Part shown: positions 1 through 7,540 of the stretch, piece by piece
Layout of the letters: the number at the start of each line of letters is the position of its first letter
Position numbering within the stretch: the stretch's first letter is position 1
NCBI GenBank assembly: GCA_946479005.1
Contig: CAMLEM010000043.1
Coordinates: forward strand, 1-9,569
From: an uncultured Chitinophagaceae bacterium
GTDB lineage: Bacteria; Bacteroidota; Bacteroidia; Chitinophagales; Chitinophagaceae
Direction: 5' to 3'
Length of the DNA stretch: 9,569 bases
Notes under the pieces: generated by a model
What the model was told of the DNA's origin: nothing
What the model saw: only the letters and a program-made list of their open reading frames with translations
The model's database searches: none
Position numbers and translations under genes: made by a program

Positions 1-724
1 GAGAAAGCGTGAAGATCAGTCCCGCTGCATATACAAAGGAGCAAAGCCGCAGGATCGCTTTCGACAATCTTTTGGTGAGTTTACTGATGCTAAAATGCAG
101 GTGGATCTTTTTATTGATCACCAGCCAGGCGGCCAGGACCAGCGCGATGAAGGGATAACTGAAAGAAAAAAGCTTGATGAAGAGATCAAAATTATCTATT
201 ATGCCGGTGGTGAACAGCACGATGAGTACCGTGGTGAACAATCGCCAGGCGACCTCTCTTAGAAAATTCGTGAGCACCGACCTGTGCAGCTGCCAGGCAT
301 ATGCTTCCAGGATGGTGTAGATGAGCAGGCCGAATCCAAGGGGAAAGATCCATTTATAATACTGGACAACGGCCGGCGCATTGGTTCCGTATTTCTGCAC
401 CACCAGATCTTTCATAAGAAAACCCGCAACGATAACGATGATGAAGCCTAGAATGCCTGTTCCCAGGGCGATGGCCATCTGGTCGTTCTTCTTTTCGGGA
501 AGATGATCCTTATAATAAGGATAGAACTTGATCACATAGGCCGGCATCGCCAGGTTGGAAACCGCCATCATCATTGATGCGATGGCGATAAAGGCGTTGT
601 AAAGCCCGAACTGCTCATCCAGGAAAACGCCCTCTCTTGTGAAAAGCCAGATATTCAGCAAGCCCACGCCGAAGCCGATATAGATCACGAGGGCGGAAAT
701 AATGCTTTGGCGGCGGATCGACAT
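1..724 (-). CDS. Oligosaccharide/polysaccharide flippase (MOP superfamily), N-terminal part, cut by window edge
   Basis: Translating the minus strand from the ATG at 724-722 gives 241 codons without a stop up to the left edge, so the C-terminus is missing. The protein begins MSIRRQSIISALVIYIGFGV and is very hydrophobic. I see likely membrane helices at about residues 8-28, 41-64, 85-104, 125-143, 161-178, 187-204 and 225 onward, joined by short basic loops. The SIRRQSII...IYIGF opening followed by an LFTREG-type loop is the style of Bacteroidota Wzx-like lipopolysaccharide/capsule flippases, which move lipid-linked sugar units across the inner membrane. The substrate cannot be told from sequence. 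The start lies 42 bp downstream of the M1 peptidase stop on the same strand, so the two may be co-transcribed, although the functions are not obviously linked. Other MOP members such as MurJ or MATE are less likely given the N-terminal resemblance. Confidence 0.8.
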   Translation of the reverse strand, partial: MSIRRQSIISALVIYIGFGVGLLNIWLFTREGVFLDEQFGLYNAFIAIASMMMAVSNLAMPAYVIKFYPYYKDHLPEKKNDQMAIALGTGILGFIIVIVAGFLMKDLVVQKYGTNAPAVVQYYKWIFPLGFGLLIYTILEAYAWQLHRSVLTNFLREVAWRLFTTVLIVLFTTGIIDNFDLFIKLFSFSYPFIALVLAAWLVINKKIHLHFSISKLTKRLSKAILRLCSFVYAAGLIFTLS

Positions 725-766
725 TTGGAGAGGTCGTGGTTTAGTTTCTCTAAAAAGGCAAACGGG

Positions 767-2473
767 TTATTGAACTTTTTCCAGGGTCACATAAAAATTT
801 CCATTGGCTTTGATTCCTTCCTCCGCCAGGGAGGCTGTCATAGCAACCGATCTCCATTCCGACGCCGGGTAAATCCAGGTCTTCCCTTCGTCTGCAAGCT
901 GCAGGGGCATTGCAAAACCTTCCACTACATTCACCCAGCGGTAGTGGAGGTTATCTCCTTCCACCCGGTACTCCAGCTTCGGGACCTTCACTGTTCTCAG
1001 GTACTGGTCGAAAATTTTTGAGAGGTCTTTGCCGGACCTGCCTGAGAAATATTTTTCAACGTCTGAAGAGTTCACTGTTTTGTGATAGTAGTCACGGTTC
1101 AGACCCCGAAGGATGTCCCGGAACAGGCTGTCGTCATTGATCACGGCACGGATGGTGTGAATGAGATTGGCGCCTTTGGGATACATATCACCGCTGCCTT
1201 CCCTGTTCACGCCGTAGGGGCCAATCAATGGAATGTCGTTGGCGATATTCCTCCGCACCCCCTGGCAATATTCATCCGCTGCTTTTCTTCCGTATTGGCA
1301 TTCCACGAACAAAACTTCCGAGTACATCGTAAACCCTTCGTGCACCCACATATCGGCGATATCATTGGTGGTGATATTGTTCCCGAACCATTCGTGTCCC
1401 GCTTCGTGTACAATGATGTAGTCCCAGTTTTTTCCCCAGCCGCTCCCGGAAAGGTCCATCCCGAGATAGCCATTCATATAATGATTACCATAGGCGATGG
1501 CGCTCTGGTGTTCCATCCCGAGGTGGCTCGACTCAACGAGTTTGAAGCCATCATCAGGGAAAGGGTAGGGGCCGAACCAGTATTCAAAACATTTCAGCAT
1601 CGGTTTTACATCCCTGCCGAACTGCTTTTTCGCTTTTTCCAGGTTATAGTCAAGCACCCAGTAATCGAGCGGCAGGTCTTTCCCGTTTTCGCTCCGGTAG
1701 CTGTCTGTAAAATGGGCGTAATGGCCGATGTAGGGAACGATATTATAATTGTTGATGGGGTTCTTTACCTGCCAGGTATAAAGGACATTGCCGTCGCCCT
1801 GGTCGTCTTTCGCATATAGTTTTCCGTTAGCTACCGCCGTCATTGTTCCCGGCACTTCCACCTGCAGCATCGCACCCAGGTCGGGCTCATCGCTTTGGTG
1901 ATCCTTGCAGGGATACCACACACTGGCCCCCAGGCCCTGGCAGGCGACGGTCATCCAGGGGCGTTTCTGGCTGTCTTTCGCGAAGATCCAGCCTCCATCC
2001 CAGGGGGGATTCACGGCTTCGCGCGGTTTGCCGCTGAAATACACTTTGACGGAATATCCAGGGGAGGATGTTTCGGCGCCTGCAGGCTTGTTTTTTTTGA
2101 ACTTGTATTTTCCGAAATCCAAATAGTACACATTTCCTTTTCTTTCAGGCTTCCTTAAAGGCTTTCCTTCGAAGATCACGCTGTCGATCTGCATAGGTTG
2201 CTGAAGATCCAGTTGCATTTTTCTTCCACTGATATCTTCAGTGGCTTTAAAGCCGATCTGGTTCCATCCCCGGATGGTTTTGGAAGTATAATCAGGCGTT
2301 ACCCGGATATTGTAAAAATCCACATCCCACCAGGTTCTTTCGGGAGTTAAGCTTCCTCTTAATGAATCCTGGCTGGTGATCCTTTCGCCGGGATGAAATG
2401 GCTGGGCGCAGGAGCTGAAACCGAGTGATAAGATCGTTGCGATGATCAGGATGCCCGCAATGAATTTCCTCAT
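767..2473 (-). CDS. M1-family zinc metallopeptidase (aminopeptidase-like), probable lipoprotein
   Basis: This is a 568-residue protein. The zinc site is HEAGH at residues 356-360 with the third ligand Glu379, which gives the HExxH-18x-E spacing of family M1 peptidases. The GMEH at 319-322 sits where M1 enzymes carry the G(A/M)MEN substrate-binding motif. Tyr431 in YPKGANLIHTIR matches the conserved transition-state tyrosine. The N-terminus is a signal sequence ending FSSC at residue 22, a plausible though imperfect lipobox, so the enzyme is probably anchored on the outside of a membrane. Residues 45-250 fit the N-terminal beta domain and about 270-490 the catalytic domain. After that only some 70 residues remain, so the large helical C-terminal domain of PepN-type enzymes is absent, as in other short bacterial M1 enzymes. 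The expected activity is removal of N-terminal residues from peptides; specificity is unknown. It is divergent from the peptide-type binding protein. Confidence 0.93.
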   Translation of the reverse strand: MRKFIAGILIIATILSLGFSSCAQPFHPGERITSQDSLRGSLTPERTWWDVDFYNIRVTPDYTSKTIRGWNQIGFKATEDISGRKMQLDLQQPMQIDSVIFEGKPLRKPERKGNVYYLDFGKYKFKKNKPAGAETSSPGYSVKVYFSGKPREAVNPPWDGGWIFAKDSQKRPWMTVACQGLGASVWYPCKDHQSDEPDLGAMLQVEVPGTMTAVANGKLYAKDDQGDGNVLYTWQVKNPINNYNIVPYIGHYAHFTDSYRSENGKDLPLDYWVLDYNLEKAKKQFGRDVKPMLKCFEYWFGPYPFPDDGFKLVESSHLGMEHQSAIAYGNHYMNGYLGMDLSGSGWGKNWDYIIVHEAGHEWFGNNITTNDIADMWVHEGFTMYSEVLFVECQYGRKAADEYCQGVRRNIANDIPLIGPYGVNREGSGDMYPKGANLIHTIRAVINDDSLFRDILRGLNRDYYHKTVNSSDVEKYFSGRSGKDLSKIFDQYLRTVKVPKLEYRVEGDNLHYRWVNVVEGFAMPLQLADEGKTWIYPASEWRSVAMTASLAEEGIKANGNFYVTLEKVQ

Positions 2474-2505
2474 ACAAGAATTTGTTAGTGTAAATTTAAG
2501 CTTTG
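2474..2505. promoter_or_regulatory. 32-bp divergent spacer between the M1 peptidase and binding-protein genes
   Basis: The two divergent ATG codons are only 32 bp apart and the spacer is AT-rich. Any promoters must overlap one another or reach into the coding sequences, so expression of the two genes may be coupled. I could not find a convincing TAnnTTTG box on either strand: TTTG at 2481-2484 and CTTTG at 2501-2505 are present but lack the TA at the right distance. The role is inferred from position only. Confidence 0.3.
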
Positions 2506-4143
2506 ATGAGATGCTTGCGTTTCAAATATTACCGGTGGGCCTGGGGCCTCTGCCTTTTGATGCTCTTATCCTGTTACAGCCGGAAAAAGGAAGGCGCCAA
2601 TATTTTTCATTATAACGAGTATAATGGTATCGCTTCTCTCGACCCGGCCTTCGCCAAATCACAGTCAACGATGTGGCCCGCCCACCAGATCTTCAATACC
2701 CTGGTGGAGATCAACGACAGCCTGCATATCGTCCCTTCACTTGCCCGGCACTGGGATGTTTCAGACGACCGCACCGAATTCACGTTTTACCTGAGAGACG
2801 ACGTTTATTTTCACAACGATGAAGCGTTTCCCGGGGGGAAGGGCAGGAAGATGACCGCTGCTGATGTGGAGTACAGCTTTTACCGTATCCTAGATCCGGC
2901 AACGGCCAGCCCGGGCGCCTGGATCTTCAACCGGAAGGTGGATTCGATTCAACCCTTCCGGGCGATCAACGATACGACTTTCCGGCTCAGGCTAATAAGG
3001 CCATACCATCCCATCCTGGGGATCCTTTCAATGCAGTATTGTTCCATTGTGCCCAGGGAGGCCGTTGAGAAATATGGCGCGGATTTCAGGCGGCACCCGG
3101 TGGGCACCGGCCCTTTTGGTTTTGTGCGATGGGAAGAGGGGCAGGCCCTGATCCTTAAGAAGAATCCCCGCTATTTTGAAACCGACAACAAGGGCAACCG
3201 GCTGCCTTACCTCGATGGCATCAGTGTTTCCTTTTATGACAGCCGTGCAACCGAGTTTCTTTTGTTCAGGCAGAAGCAACTGGATTTCATCAATGACATT
3301 GAAGCCTCCTTCAAGGATGAGGTGCTGACCAAGAGCGGTGCATTGAGGAAGGATTGGGAAGGAAAGATCGAGCTCCAGGTGAATCCGTATCTCAACATCG
3401 AGTATTTCGGGATCCTGGTTGACGAGGAGAACCCGCTGGTGATGAATTCTCCGTTGAAGATCAAAAAACTCAGGCAGGCCATCAATTATGGATTCGACCG
3501 GAGGAAAATGGTGCTCTATCTCCGGAATTCATTGGGTACACCGGCCGAGTCGGGTTTTGTGCCGCTCGGGCTTCCTTCTTTTGATACTTCCGTAGTGAAA
3601 GGCTATCACTATGATCCAAACAAAACGAAACAACTGCTGATCGAAGCTGGATTTCCCGGTGGGAACGGTTTGCCGCCCATTAAACTCTATACCATTGCCA
3701 TCTATTCCGATATGGCGAATTTCGTGGCCAAGCAGTTGAGTGAGTCAGGCATTCCCGTACAGATCGAAGTGGTGCAGAAATCCCTGTTATTGGAACTCAC
3801 TTCCGGTTCCCGGGCCCTGTTTTTCCGGGGAAGCTGGATCGCCGATTACCCGGACGCGGAAAATTATCTTTCGGTTTTTTATTCAAAGAATCCCGCACCT
3901 CCCAATTATACGCGGTATAATAATCCGCGGTTTGATGAATTATTTGAAAAGGCCATTACGGAAACCAATGATTCATTGCGTTATGAACTTTACCGCCAGG
4001 CCGACCAGGTGGTGATGGAGGATGCGCCGGTGATCCCGCTCTGGTATGATAAGGTTGTTCGCCTCGTTCAAACGGATGTGAAGGGATTCCGGCCCAATGC
4101 GCTGAACCTGCTGGAGCTGCGATATGCCAGGAAAGTCAAATGA
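2506..4143 (+). CDS. ABC transporter substrate-binding lipoprotein, family 5 (OppA/DppA type)
   Basis: I start at the ATG at 2506 (545 residues) rather than the in-frame TTG one codon earlier. The N-terminus has basic residues, a hydrophobic stretch and the lipobox LLSC with Cys23, so it is a lipoprotein. Family 5 solute-binding features follow: SLDPA near residue 45, then PSLARHWDVSDDRTEFTFYL at 78-97, typical of the first lobe. Next come KMTAADVEYSFYRILDP, GTGPFGFVRW at 200-209 followed by LKKNPRYFE, and RQAINYGFDRRKMV in the middle. Near the end are IADYPDAENYL and the closing PVIPLWY. Length and order match the OppA/DppA/NikA family, which delivers oligopeptides, dipeptides or nickel to an inner-membrane permease. 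No permease or ATPase gene lies nearby, so it is an orphan in this window. The peptide ligand is an inference, supported weakly by the divergent peptidase gene. It converges on msrA with a 22-bp gap in which I see no terminator hairpin. Confidence 0.92.
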   Translation: MRCLRFKYYRWAWGLCLLMLLSCYSRKKEGANIFHYNEYNGIASLDPAFAKSQSTMWPAHQIFNTLVEINDSLHIVPSLARHWDVSDDRTEFTFYLRDDVYFHNDEAFPGGKGRKMTAADVEYSFYRILDPATASPGAWIFNRKVDSIQPFRAINDTTFRLRLIRPYHPILGILSMQYCSIVPREAVEKYGADFRRHPVGTGPFGFVRWEEGQALILKKNPRYFETDNKGNRLPYLDGISVSFYDSRATEFLLFRQKQLDFINDIEASFKDEVLTKSGALRKDWEGKIELQVNPYLNIEYFGILVDEENPLVMNSPLKIKKLRQAINYGFDRRKMVLYLRNSLGTPAESGFVPLGLPSFDTSVVKGYHYDPNKTKQLLIEAGFPGGNGLPPIKLYTIAIYSDMANFVAKQLSESGIPVQIEVVQKSLLLELTSGSRALFFRGSWIADYPDAENYLSVFYSKNPAPPNYTRYNNPRFDELFEKAITETNDSLRYELYRQADQVVMEDAPVIPLWYDKVVRLVQTDVKGFRPNALNLLELRYARKVK

Positions 4144-4165
4144 AATCTGGGGGAAACAACTTAAC

Positions 4166-4819
4166 TCAGTTCTTCAGCTTGTCTTTAAACACCTTCCTGA
4201 ACTTATCGATCTTCGGACGGATCACCACCCGGCAATAAGGGTTGGTATTTTCATTGTTCTCGAAATATTGCTGGTGATAGTCTTCGGCGGGATAAAACCT
4301 GGAGAATGCAGTGATCTCCGTTACAATGGGGTTATCAAAAGCGCCGGATTTGTCGAGTTCGGCCTTGTATTTTTCCGCTTTTTCTTTTTGTTCATCATTG
4401 AGATAAAAGACCGCGCTCCGGTATTGGGTTCCAACATCGGCTCCCTGCCTGTTCAAAGTGGTGGGATCGTGGGTTTCCCAAAAAACTTCGAGAAGCTCAT
4501 CAAAGCTGATCTTCGCCGGATCATAAACGATTTGGAGCGCTTCGGCGTGGCCGGTCTGACCGGTGAGAACATCCTTATAGGTAGGATTGGATGTCGTTCC
4601 GCCCGTATACCCCGAAGTTGCGCTTATAACTCCGTCGAGTTGTTCAAAAATGGCCTCGGTACACCAGAAACATCCGTTTGCGAGAACAGCGGTATCAGTA
4701 GAAGCAGGTTGATCGGTCATATAAGCAGGATTTGATAAATGAGTCACCGGGTTCACCGGGGATTTGCACGAAAAAAGTGCCGGTAAACTTAACAACGCAG
4801 CGGCAAAAAAGGTTTTCAT
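4166..4819 (-). CDS. msrA: Peptide-methionine (S)-S-oxide reductase MsrA, with lipoprotein signal
   Basis: This 217-residue protein contains the MsrA active site GCFWC at residues 49-53, with Cys50 as the catalytic cysteine, followed by TEAIFEQLDGV and SGYTGG. Later landmarks are HAEALQIVYDP, LLEVFWETHDPT at 109-120, DVGTQYRSAVFY and EDYHQQYF at 179-186, all typical of the family. Cys196 near the C-terminus (NPYC) may be the resolving cysteine. MsrA reduces the S epimer of methionine sulfoxide in oxidised proteins, with reducing power normally from thioredoxin. Most MsrA proteins are cytoplasmic. This one has about 45 extra N-terminal residues starting MKTFFAAALLSLPALFSC, a signal peptide with lipobox LFSC (Cys18), so it probably acts in the periplasm or on the outer membrane. 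No MsrB domain is fused to it. It is transcribed divergently from mutS2. Confidence 0.96.
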   Translation of the reverse strand: MKTFFAAALLSLPALFSCKSPVNPVTHLSNPAYMTDQPASTDTAVLANGCFWCTEAIFEQLDGVISATSGYTGGTTSNPTYKDVLTGQTGHAEALQIVYDPAKISFDELLEVFWETHDPTTLNRQGADVGTQYRSAVFYLNDEQKEKAEKYKAELDKSGAFDNPIVTEITAFSRFYPAEDYHQQYFENNENTNPYCRVVIRPKIDKFRKVFKDKLKN

Positions 4820-4869
4820 TTCATCAATTTATGAGAAACGTAAAGTTCCAACCAATTTCCGGGGGAAAG

Positions 4870-4894
4870 AAGGAAAGCCTTGTAAACTTTCCTT
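4870..4894. repeat. Perfect 8-bp inverted repeat in the msrA-mutS2 spacer
   Basis: AAGGAAAG (4870-4877) and CTTTCCTT (4887-4894) are exact reverse complements separated by 9 bases. The element lies 51 bp upstream of the msrA start and about 70 bp upstream of the mutS2 start. It could be an operator or a small hairpin. There is no following T-run, so it is not a clear terminator. With such a short AT-rich arm it may be chance. Confidence 0.35.
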
Positions 4895-4907
4895 AAGCCA
4901 TCTTTTA

Positions 4908-4945
4908 TTAACAAATTTTTTTTGCCTGCCGCAAACGTTTGTTAA
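4908..4945. promoter_or_regulatory. Possible operator: TTAACAAA/TTTGTTAA inverted repeat containing the palindrome CAAACGTTTG
   Basis: TTAACAAA at 4908-4915 is repeated inverted as TTTGTTAA at 4938-4945, with 22 bases between. The right arm overlaps the perfect 10-bp palindrome CAAACGTTTG at 4932-4941. The site ends 20 bp before the mutS2 ATG, where it could overlap the promoter. It also includes a run of T followed by TTTG near 4916-4924, which could serve as a -33-like element. This is a positional inference; the sequence is AT-rich and the symmetry may be accidental. Confidence 0.3.
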
Positions 4946-4965
4946 ATGGCGAAATTCGCAGCCGG

Positions 4966-7062
4966 ATGAAACTTTTTCCCGAATCAGCATATTACCAGCT
5001 GGAATTTGATAAGATCAAGGACCTGTTGGTTCATTATTGCCAGTCGGACCTGGCCAAACAAAAAGCCCGGGACCTTCGCATTCACACCCGCCTGGAATAC
5101 GTGGAAAAGGAATTGAAGCAAACCCACGAATTCCGGCAGCTGCTGGCCAATGGCATTCCCTTTCCTAACGACAGGGTTTTTAACCTGGCGAAAGACCTTC
5201 ATTTATTGGGTATCACGGGGGCAGTACTGTCCGCGGAACAGTTCGGGCATCTGCGAAACCTGGCGGTTGTCACGGAAAGGATCTTCCGCTGGTTTGATGA
5301 TGAAAGAAGAAAAGCCTTTTCCGGGTTGGCACTGGTGATCACGGGATCGGGGTATGACAAAAGCATTAAGGAAAGTATCGACGAGGTGCTGGATGAGTAT
5401 GAACAGGTAAGAGACAATGCTTCACCTGCATTGAGCGAGATCCGGCAAAGCCTGTATCGCAGGAGGACTGAATTGCGAAGGATGTTTGATAAGATCGTTT
5501 CAAAGTTGAACCGCTCGGGTCAGCTCACCGAGATCGAAGAAAGCTTTATGAATGGCAGGAGAGTCCTGGCCGTTTTCGCGGAGCATAAGAGAACCGTGAA
5601 AGGGATCCTCCACGGGGAAAGTGAAACGAGGAAGACCGCGTTCGTGGAACCGGAGGAAACCATCGGTTTGAACAATGCTGTTTTTGAACTGGAGAACGAA
5701 GAAAGAAAAGAGGTCAGCCGCATACTCCGCCAGTTGACGGCCACCCTGTCGTCCAGGGCTCCCTTACTTTCCGCCTGGCACAATATCACGGTGGAGTTTG
5801 ATTTTATTCGGGCAAAGGCCCTGCTTGCCATTGAAACAAATGCGGAATATCCCTCCGTGACCGATAAGTCGATGATCCAGCTGGTGGAAGCCTATCATCC
5901 TTTATTGTACCTGTATAATCGTAAGGCAGGCAAGCCGACCATCCCCGTAACCCTCGAATTGAACGATGAAAGAAGGATCCTGGTGATCAGTGGCCCGAAT
6001 GCCGGGGGAAAGACCGTTACAATGAAAACAGTGGGACTCTTGCAGATGATGGTACAAAGTGGGTTGCTGGTGCCTGTACATCCTTCGTCCCGTTTTGGGA
6101 TGTTTAAACAGCTGATGATCCATATTGGTGATACGCAGAGCCTCGAATTCGAGTTGAGCACCTATAGCTCTCATCTTCTCCATATGAAACATTTTATGGA
6201 GAACGCGAACGGCCGAACGCTTTTCTTCATTGACGAACTGGGCAGCGGGAGTGACCCCGCACTTGGCGGTGCCTTTGCAGAAGTGATCCTGCAGGAACTG
6301 GCATTCAAACACGCCATTGGCATCGTTACCACGCACTACCTGAACCTGAAAGTAATGGCTGGCAAGACAGCAGGCATCGTAAATGGTGCAATGGCCTTTG
6401 ATGAAAAAAACCTTTTGCCGATGTACAGGCTCCTGGTGGGAAAACCAGGGAGTTCATATACATTTTCCATTGCAGAAAGGATCGGGATGAACAAGGGGCT
6501 GATCGCTAAGGCGAGGGCCCTGGTAGATGAGGACCAATACCGGCTGGATAAACTGCTGAATAAAACGGAACAGGATCTTCGCGACATTGATAAGAAAGAA
6601 AAAGAGCTGTCAAAGAGGATCCAGGAAAATGAGAAGCTGAAGAGAGAAATGGAGAAATCGCTGAACCAGGAGAAGCACAGGCAGCAGGTGGAAATGATGA
6701 AGGAACAGAACAGGATCACAGAGGAGAAATTCAGCTACCTGAAAGATATGGAGCGAAAGCTCAAACAGCTTGTCATCGAATGGAAGAAGGAAGAGAATAA
6801 GAACAAAGTGGTGAAGCTGATGGAAGATCTCCTCTTCAAAAAGAACGAGAAAAAGGTGGTGGGGCGGATGCAAAAAAAGATTGAATCCAACTACCGCGAG
6901 GTAGAACGTGAGATCAAACCCGGGCTGAAGGTGATGTTGAAGAAGAATCACCAGGTGGGGGAGGTGCTGGAGATCCGGGGCAAGCGGGCGGTGGTGAAGG
7001 TGGGCTTACTGCCCATGCAGGTGGAACTAAAGGATCTGAGGGTGGTGGAGGAAAAGGAATGA
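4966..7062 (+). CDS. mutS2: MutS2-type DNA-binding ATPase lacking the C-terminal Smr domain
   Basis: I choose the ATG at 4966 (698 residues, MKLFPESAYYQLEFDKIKDL), because MutS2 proteins typically open with an 'LEFDKI...L' segment. The upstream in-frame TTG at 4939 only adds unrelated residues. Residues 1-280 form the helical core/lever region. The ATPase follows, with Walker A GPNAGGKT at 343-350, Walker B LFFIDELGSGSDP at 419-431 and TTHY with His457. A long charged coiled coil runs from about 530 to 615, and a small beta domain (GLKVMLKK...GEVLEIRGKRAVVKVG) spans about 653-694. In MutS2 proteins such as those of Bacillus and Thermus, an Smr nuclease domain follows. Here the protein stops with VVEEKE and the next gene begins from the other strand 23 bp later, so Smr is truly absent. 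Known family roles are recombination control or ribosome rescue; which applies here is open. Its 3' end converges on the CBS gene. Confidence 0.9.
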   Translation: MKLFPESAYYQLEFDKIKDLLVHYCQSDLAKQKARDLRIHTRLEYVEKELKQTHEFRQLLANGIPFPNDRVFNLAKDLHLLGITGAVLSAEQFGHLRNLAVVTERIFRWFDDERRKAFSGLALVITGSGYDKSIKESIDEVLDEYEQVRDNASPALSEIRQSLYRRRTELRRMFDKIVSKLNRSGQLTEIEESFMNGRRVLAVFAEHKRTVKGILHGESETRKTAFVEPEETIGLNNAVFELENEERKEVSRILRQLTATLSSRAPLLSAWHNITVEFDFIRAKALLAIETNAEYPSVTDKSMIQLVEAYHPLLYLYNRKAGKPTIPVTLELNDERRILVISGPNAGGKTVTMKTVGLLQMMVQSGLLVPVHPSSRFGMFKQLMIHIGDTQSLEFELSTYSSHLLHMKHFMENANGRTLFFIDELGSGSDPALGGAFAEVILQELAFKHAIGIVTTHYLNLKVMAGKTAGIVNGAMAFDEKNLLPMYRLLVGKPGSSYTFSIAERIGMNKGLIAKARALVDEDQYRLDKLLNKTEQDLRDIDKKEKELSKRIQENEKLKREMEKSLNQEKHRQQVEMMKEQNRITEEKFSYLKDMERKLKQLVIEWKKEENKNKVVKLMEDLLFKKNEKKVVGRMQKKIESNYREVEREIKPGLKVMLKKNHQVGEVLEIRGKRAVVKVGLLPMQVELKDLRVVEEKE

Positions 7063-7085
7063 ACCGTGGCAAAGCACAGTTCAGT

Positions 7086-7517
7086 TTATACATTGTGAAT
7101 ATAGCTTTCCAGGGCCGTGATGGTTTCTTTCTGGGCCATAATGGTTTCTTTAACCACATCACTCATTGAAATGATCCCGATGAGTTTATCATTTTCCATC
7201 ACGGGCATATAGCGGATATTCTTTTCGCTCATCAGTTGCATACAACGGTCAATGGTGTCCATCTTCCCGATCGCGGGAAGGTCGGTTGTCATAATGTCTT
7301 CCACCTTCGTTTCCGCGGAGTTTCTTCCCCTGAGCACTACTTTCCTGGAATAATCGCGTTCAGTGAGGATGCCTTTATAGGTTTCTCCTTCCATCACCAC
7401 TACGGAACCAATATTATTTTCAGCCATAATATTCAGGGCATCGAGGATGCTGGTACCTGGGGCAACGGAAATGGGCTTAAGTTGTTTTCTGAGAATGACG
7501 GAAGCTACTGTGTTCAT
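7086..7517 (-). CDS. Two-CBS-domain protein
   Basis: The 143-residue protein consists almost entirely of a tandem CBS pair (a Bateman module). The first repeat is at about residues 8-63, with GSVVVME and GILTERDYSRKV. The second is at about 71-126, with DIMTTDLPAI, IRYMPVM and GIISMSDVV. There is no fused enzyme, transporter or signal peptide, so it is probably a soluble cytoplasmic protein. CBS pairs commonly bind AMP, ATP or S-adenosylmethionine and act as energy or nucleotide sensors; the ligand here cannot be read from sequence. The start lies 23 bp downstream of the PqiA-like gene stop on the same strand, so the two probably form an operon. The partner protein or process controlled is unknown. 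Confidence 0.9.
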   Translation of the reverse strand: MNTVASVILRKQLKPISVAPGTSILDALNIMAENNIGSVVVMEGETYKGILTERDYSRKVVLRGRNSAETKVEDIMTTDLPAIGKMDTIDRCMQLMSEKNIRYMPVMENDKLIGIISMSDVVKETIMAQKETITALESYIHNV

Positions 7518-7540
7518 TTTTTGGCGTGTTTGATACTAAT

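Noticed and set aside
1082..1819. Open 245-codon frame on the plus strand inside the M1 peptidase gene
   Set aside because: It is antisense to a gene with a complete zinc-site signature, has no family resemblance, and its hydrophobic, repetitive composition is that of a reverse-strand shadow.
4144..4165. Terminator between the convergent binding-protein and msrA genes
   Set aside because: The 22-bp gap has no inverted repeat and no T-run; the same is true of the 23-bp gap between mutS2 and the CBS gene (7063-7085).
4124..4735. Open 203-codon frame on the plus strand opposite msrA, overlapping the end of the binding-protein gene
   Set aside because: It lies antisense to a clear MsrA, starts inside another coding sequence and shows no recognisable domain.
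4939..4965. TTG start that would extend MutS2 by nine residues
   Set aside because: The extension is unlike MutS2 N-termini and overlaps the palindromic spacer element; the ATG at 4966 gives the expected family beginning.
6610..6951. Minus-strand frame rich in Leu, Phe and His, resembling a membrane protein
   Set aside because: It is the complement of the Lys/Glu-rich coiled coil of MutS2, which always reads as Phe/Leu-rich on the opposite strand.
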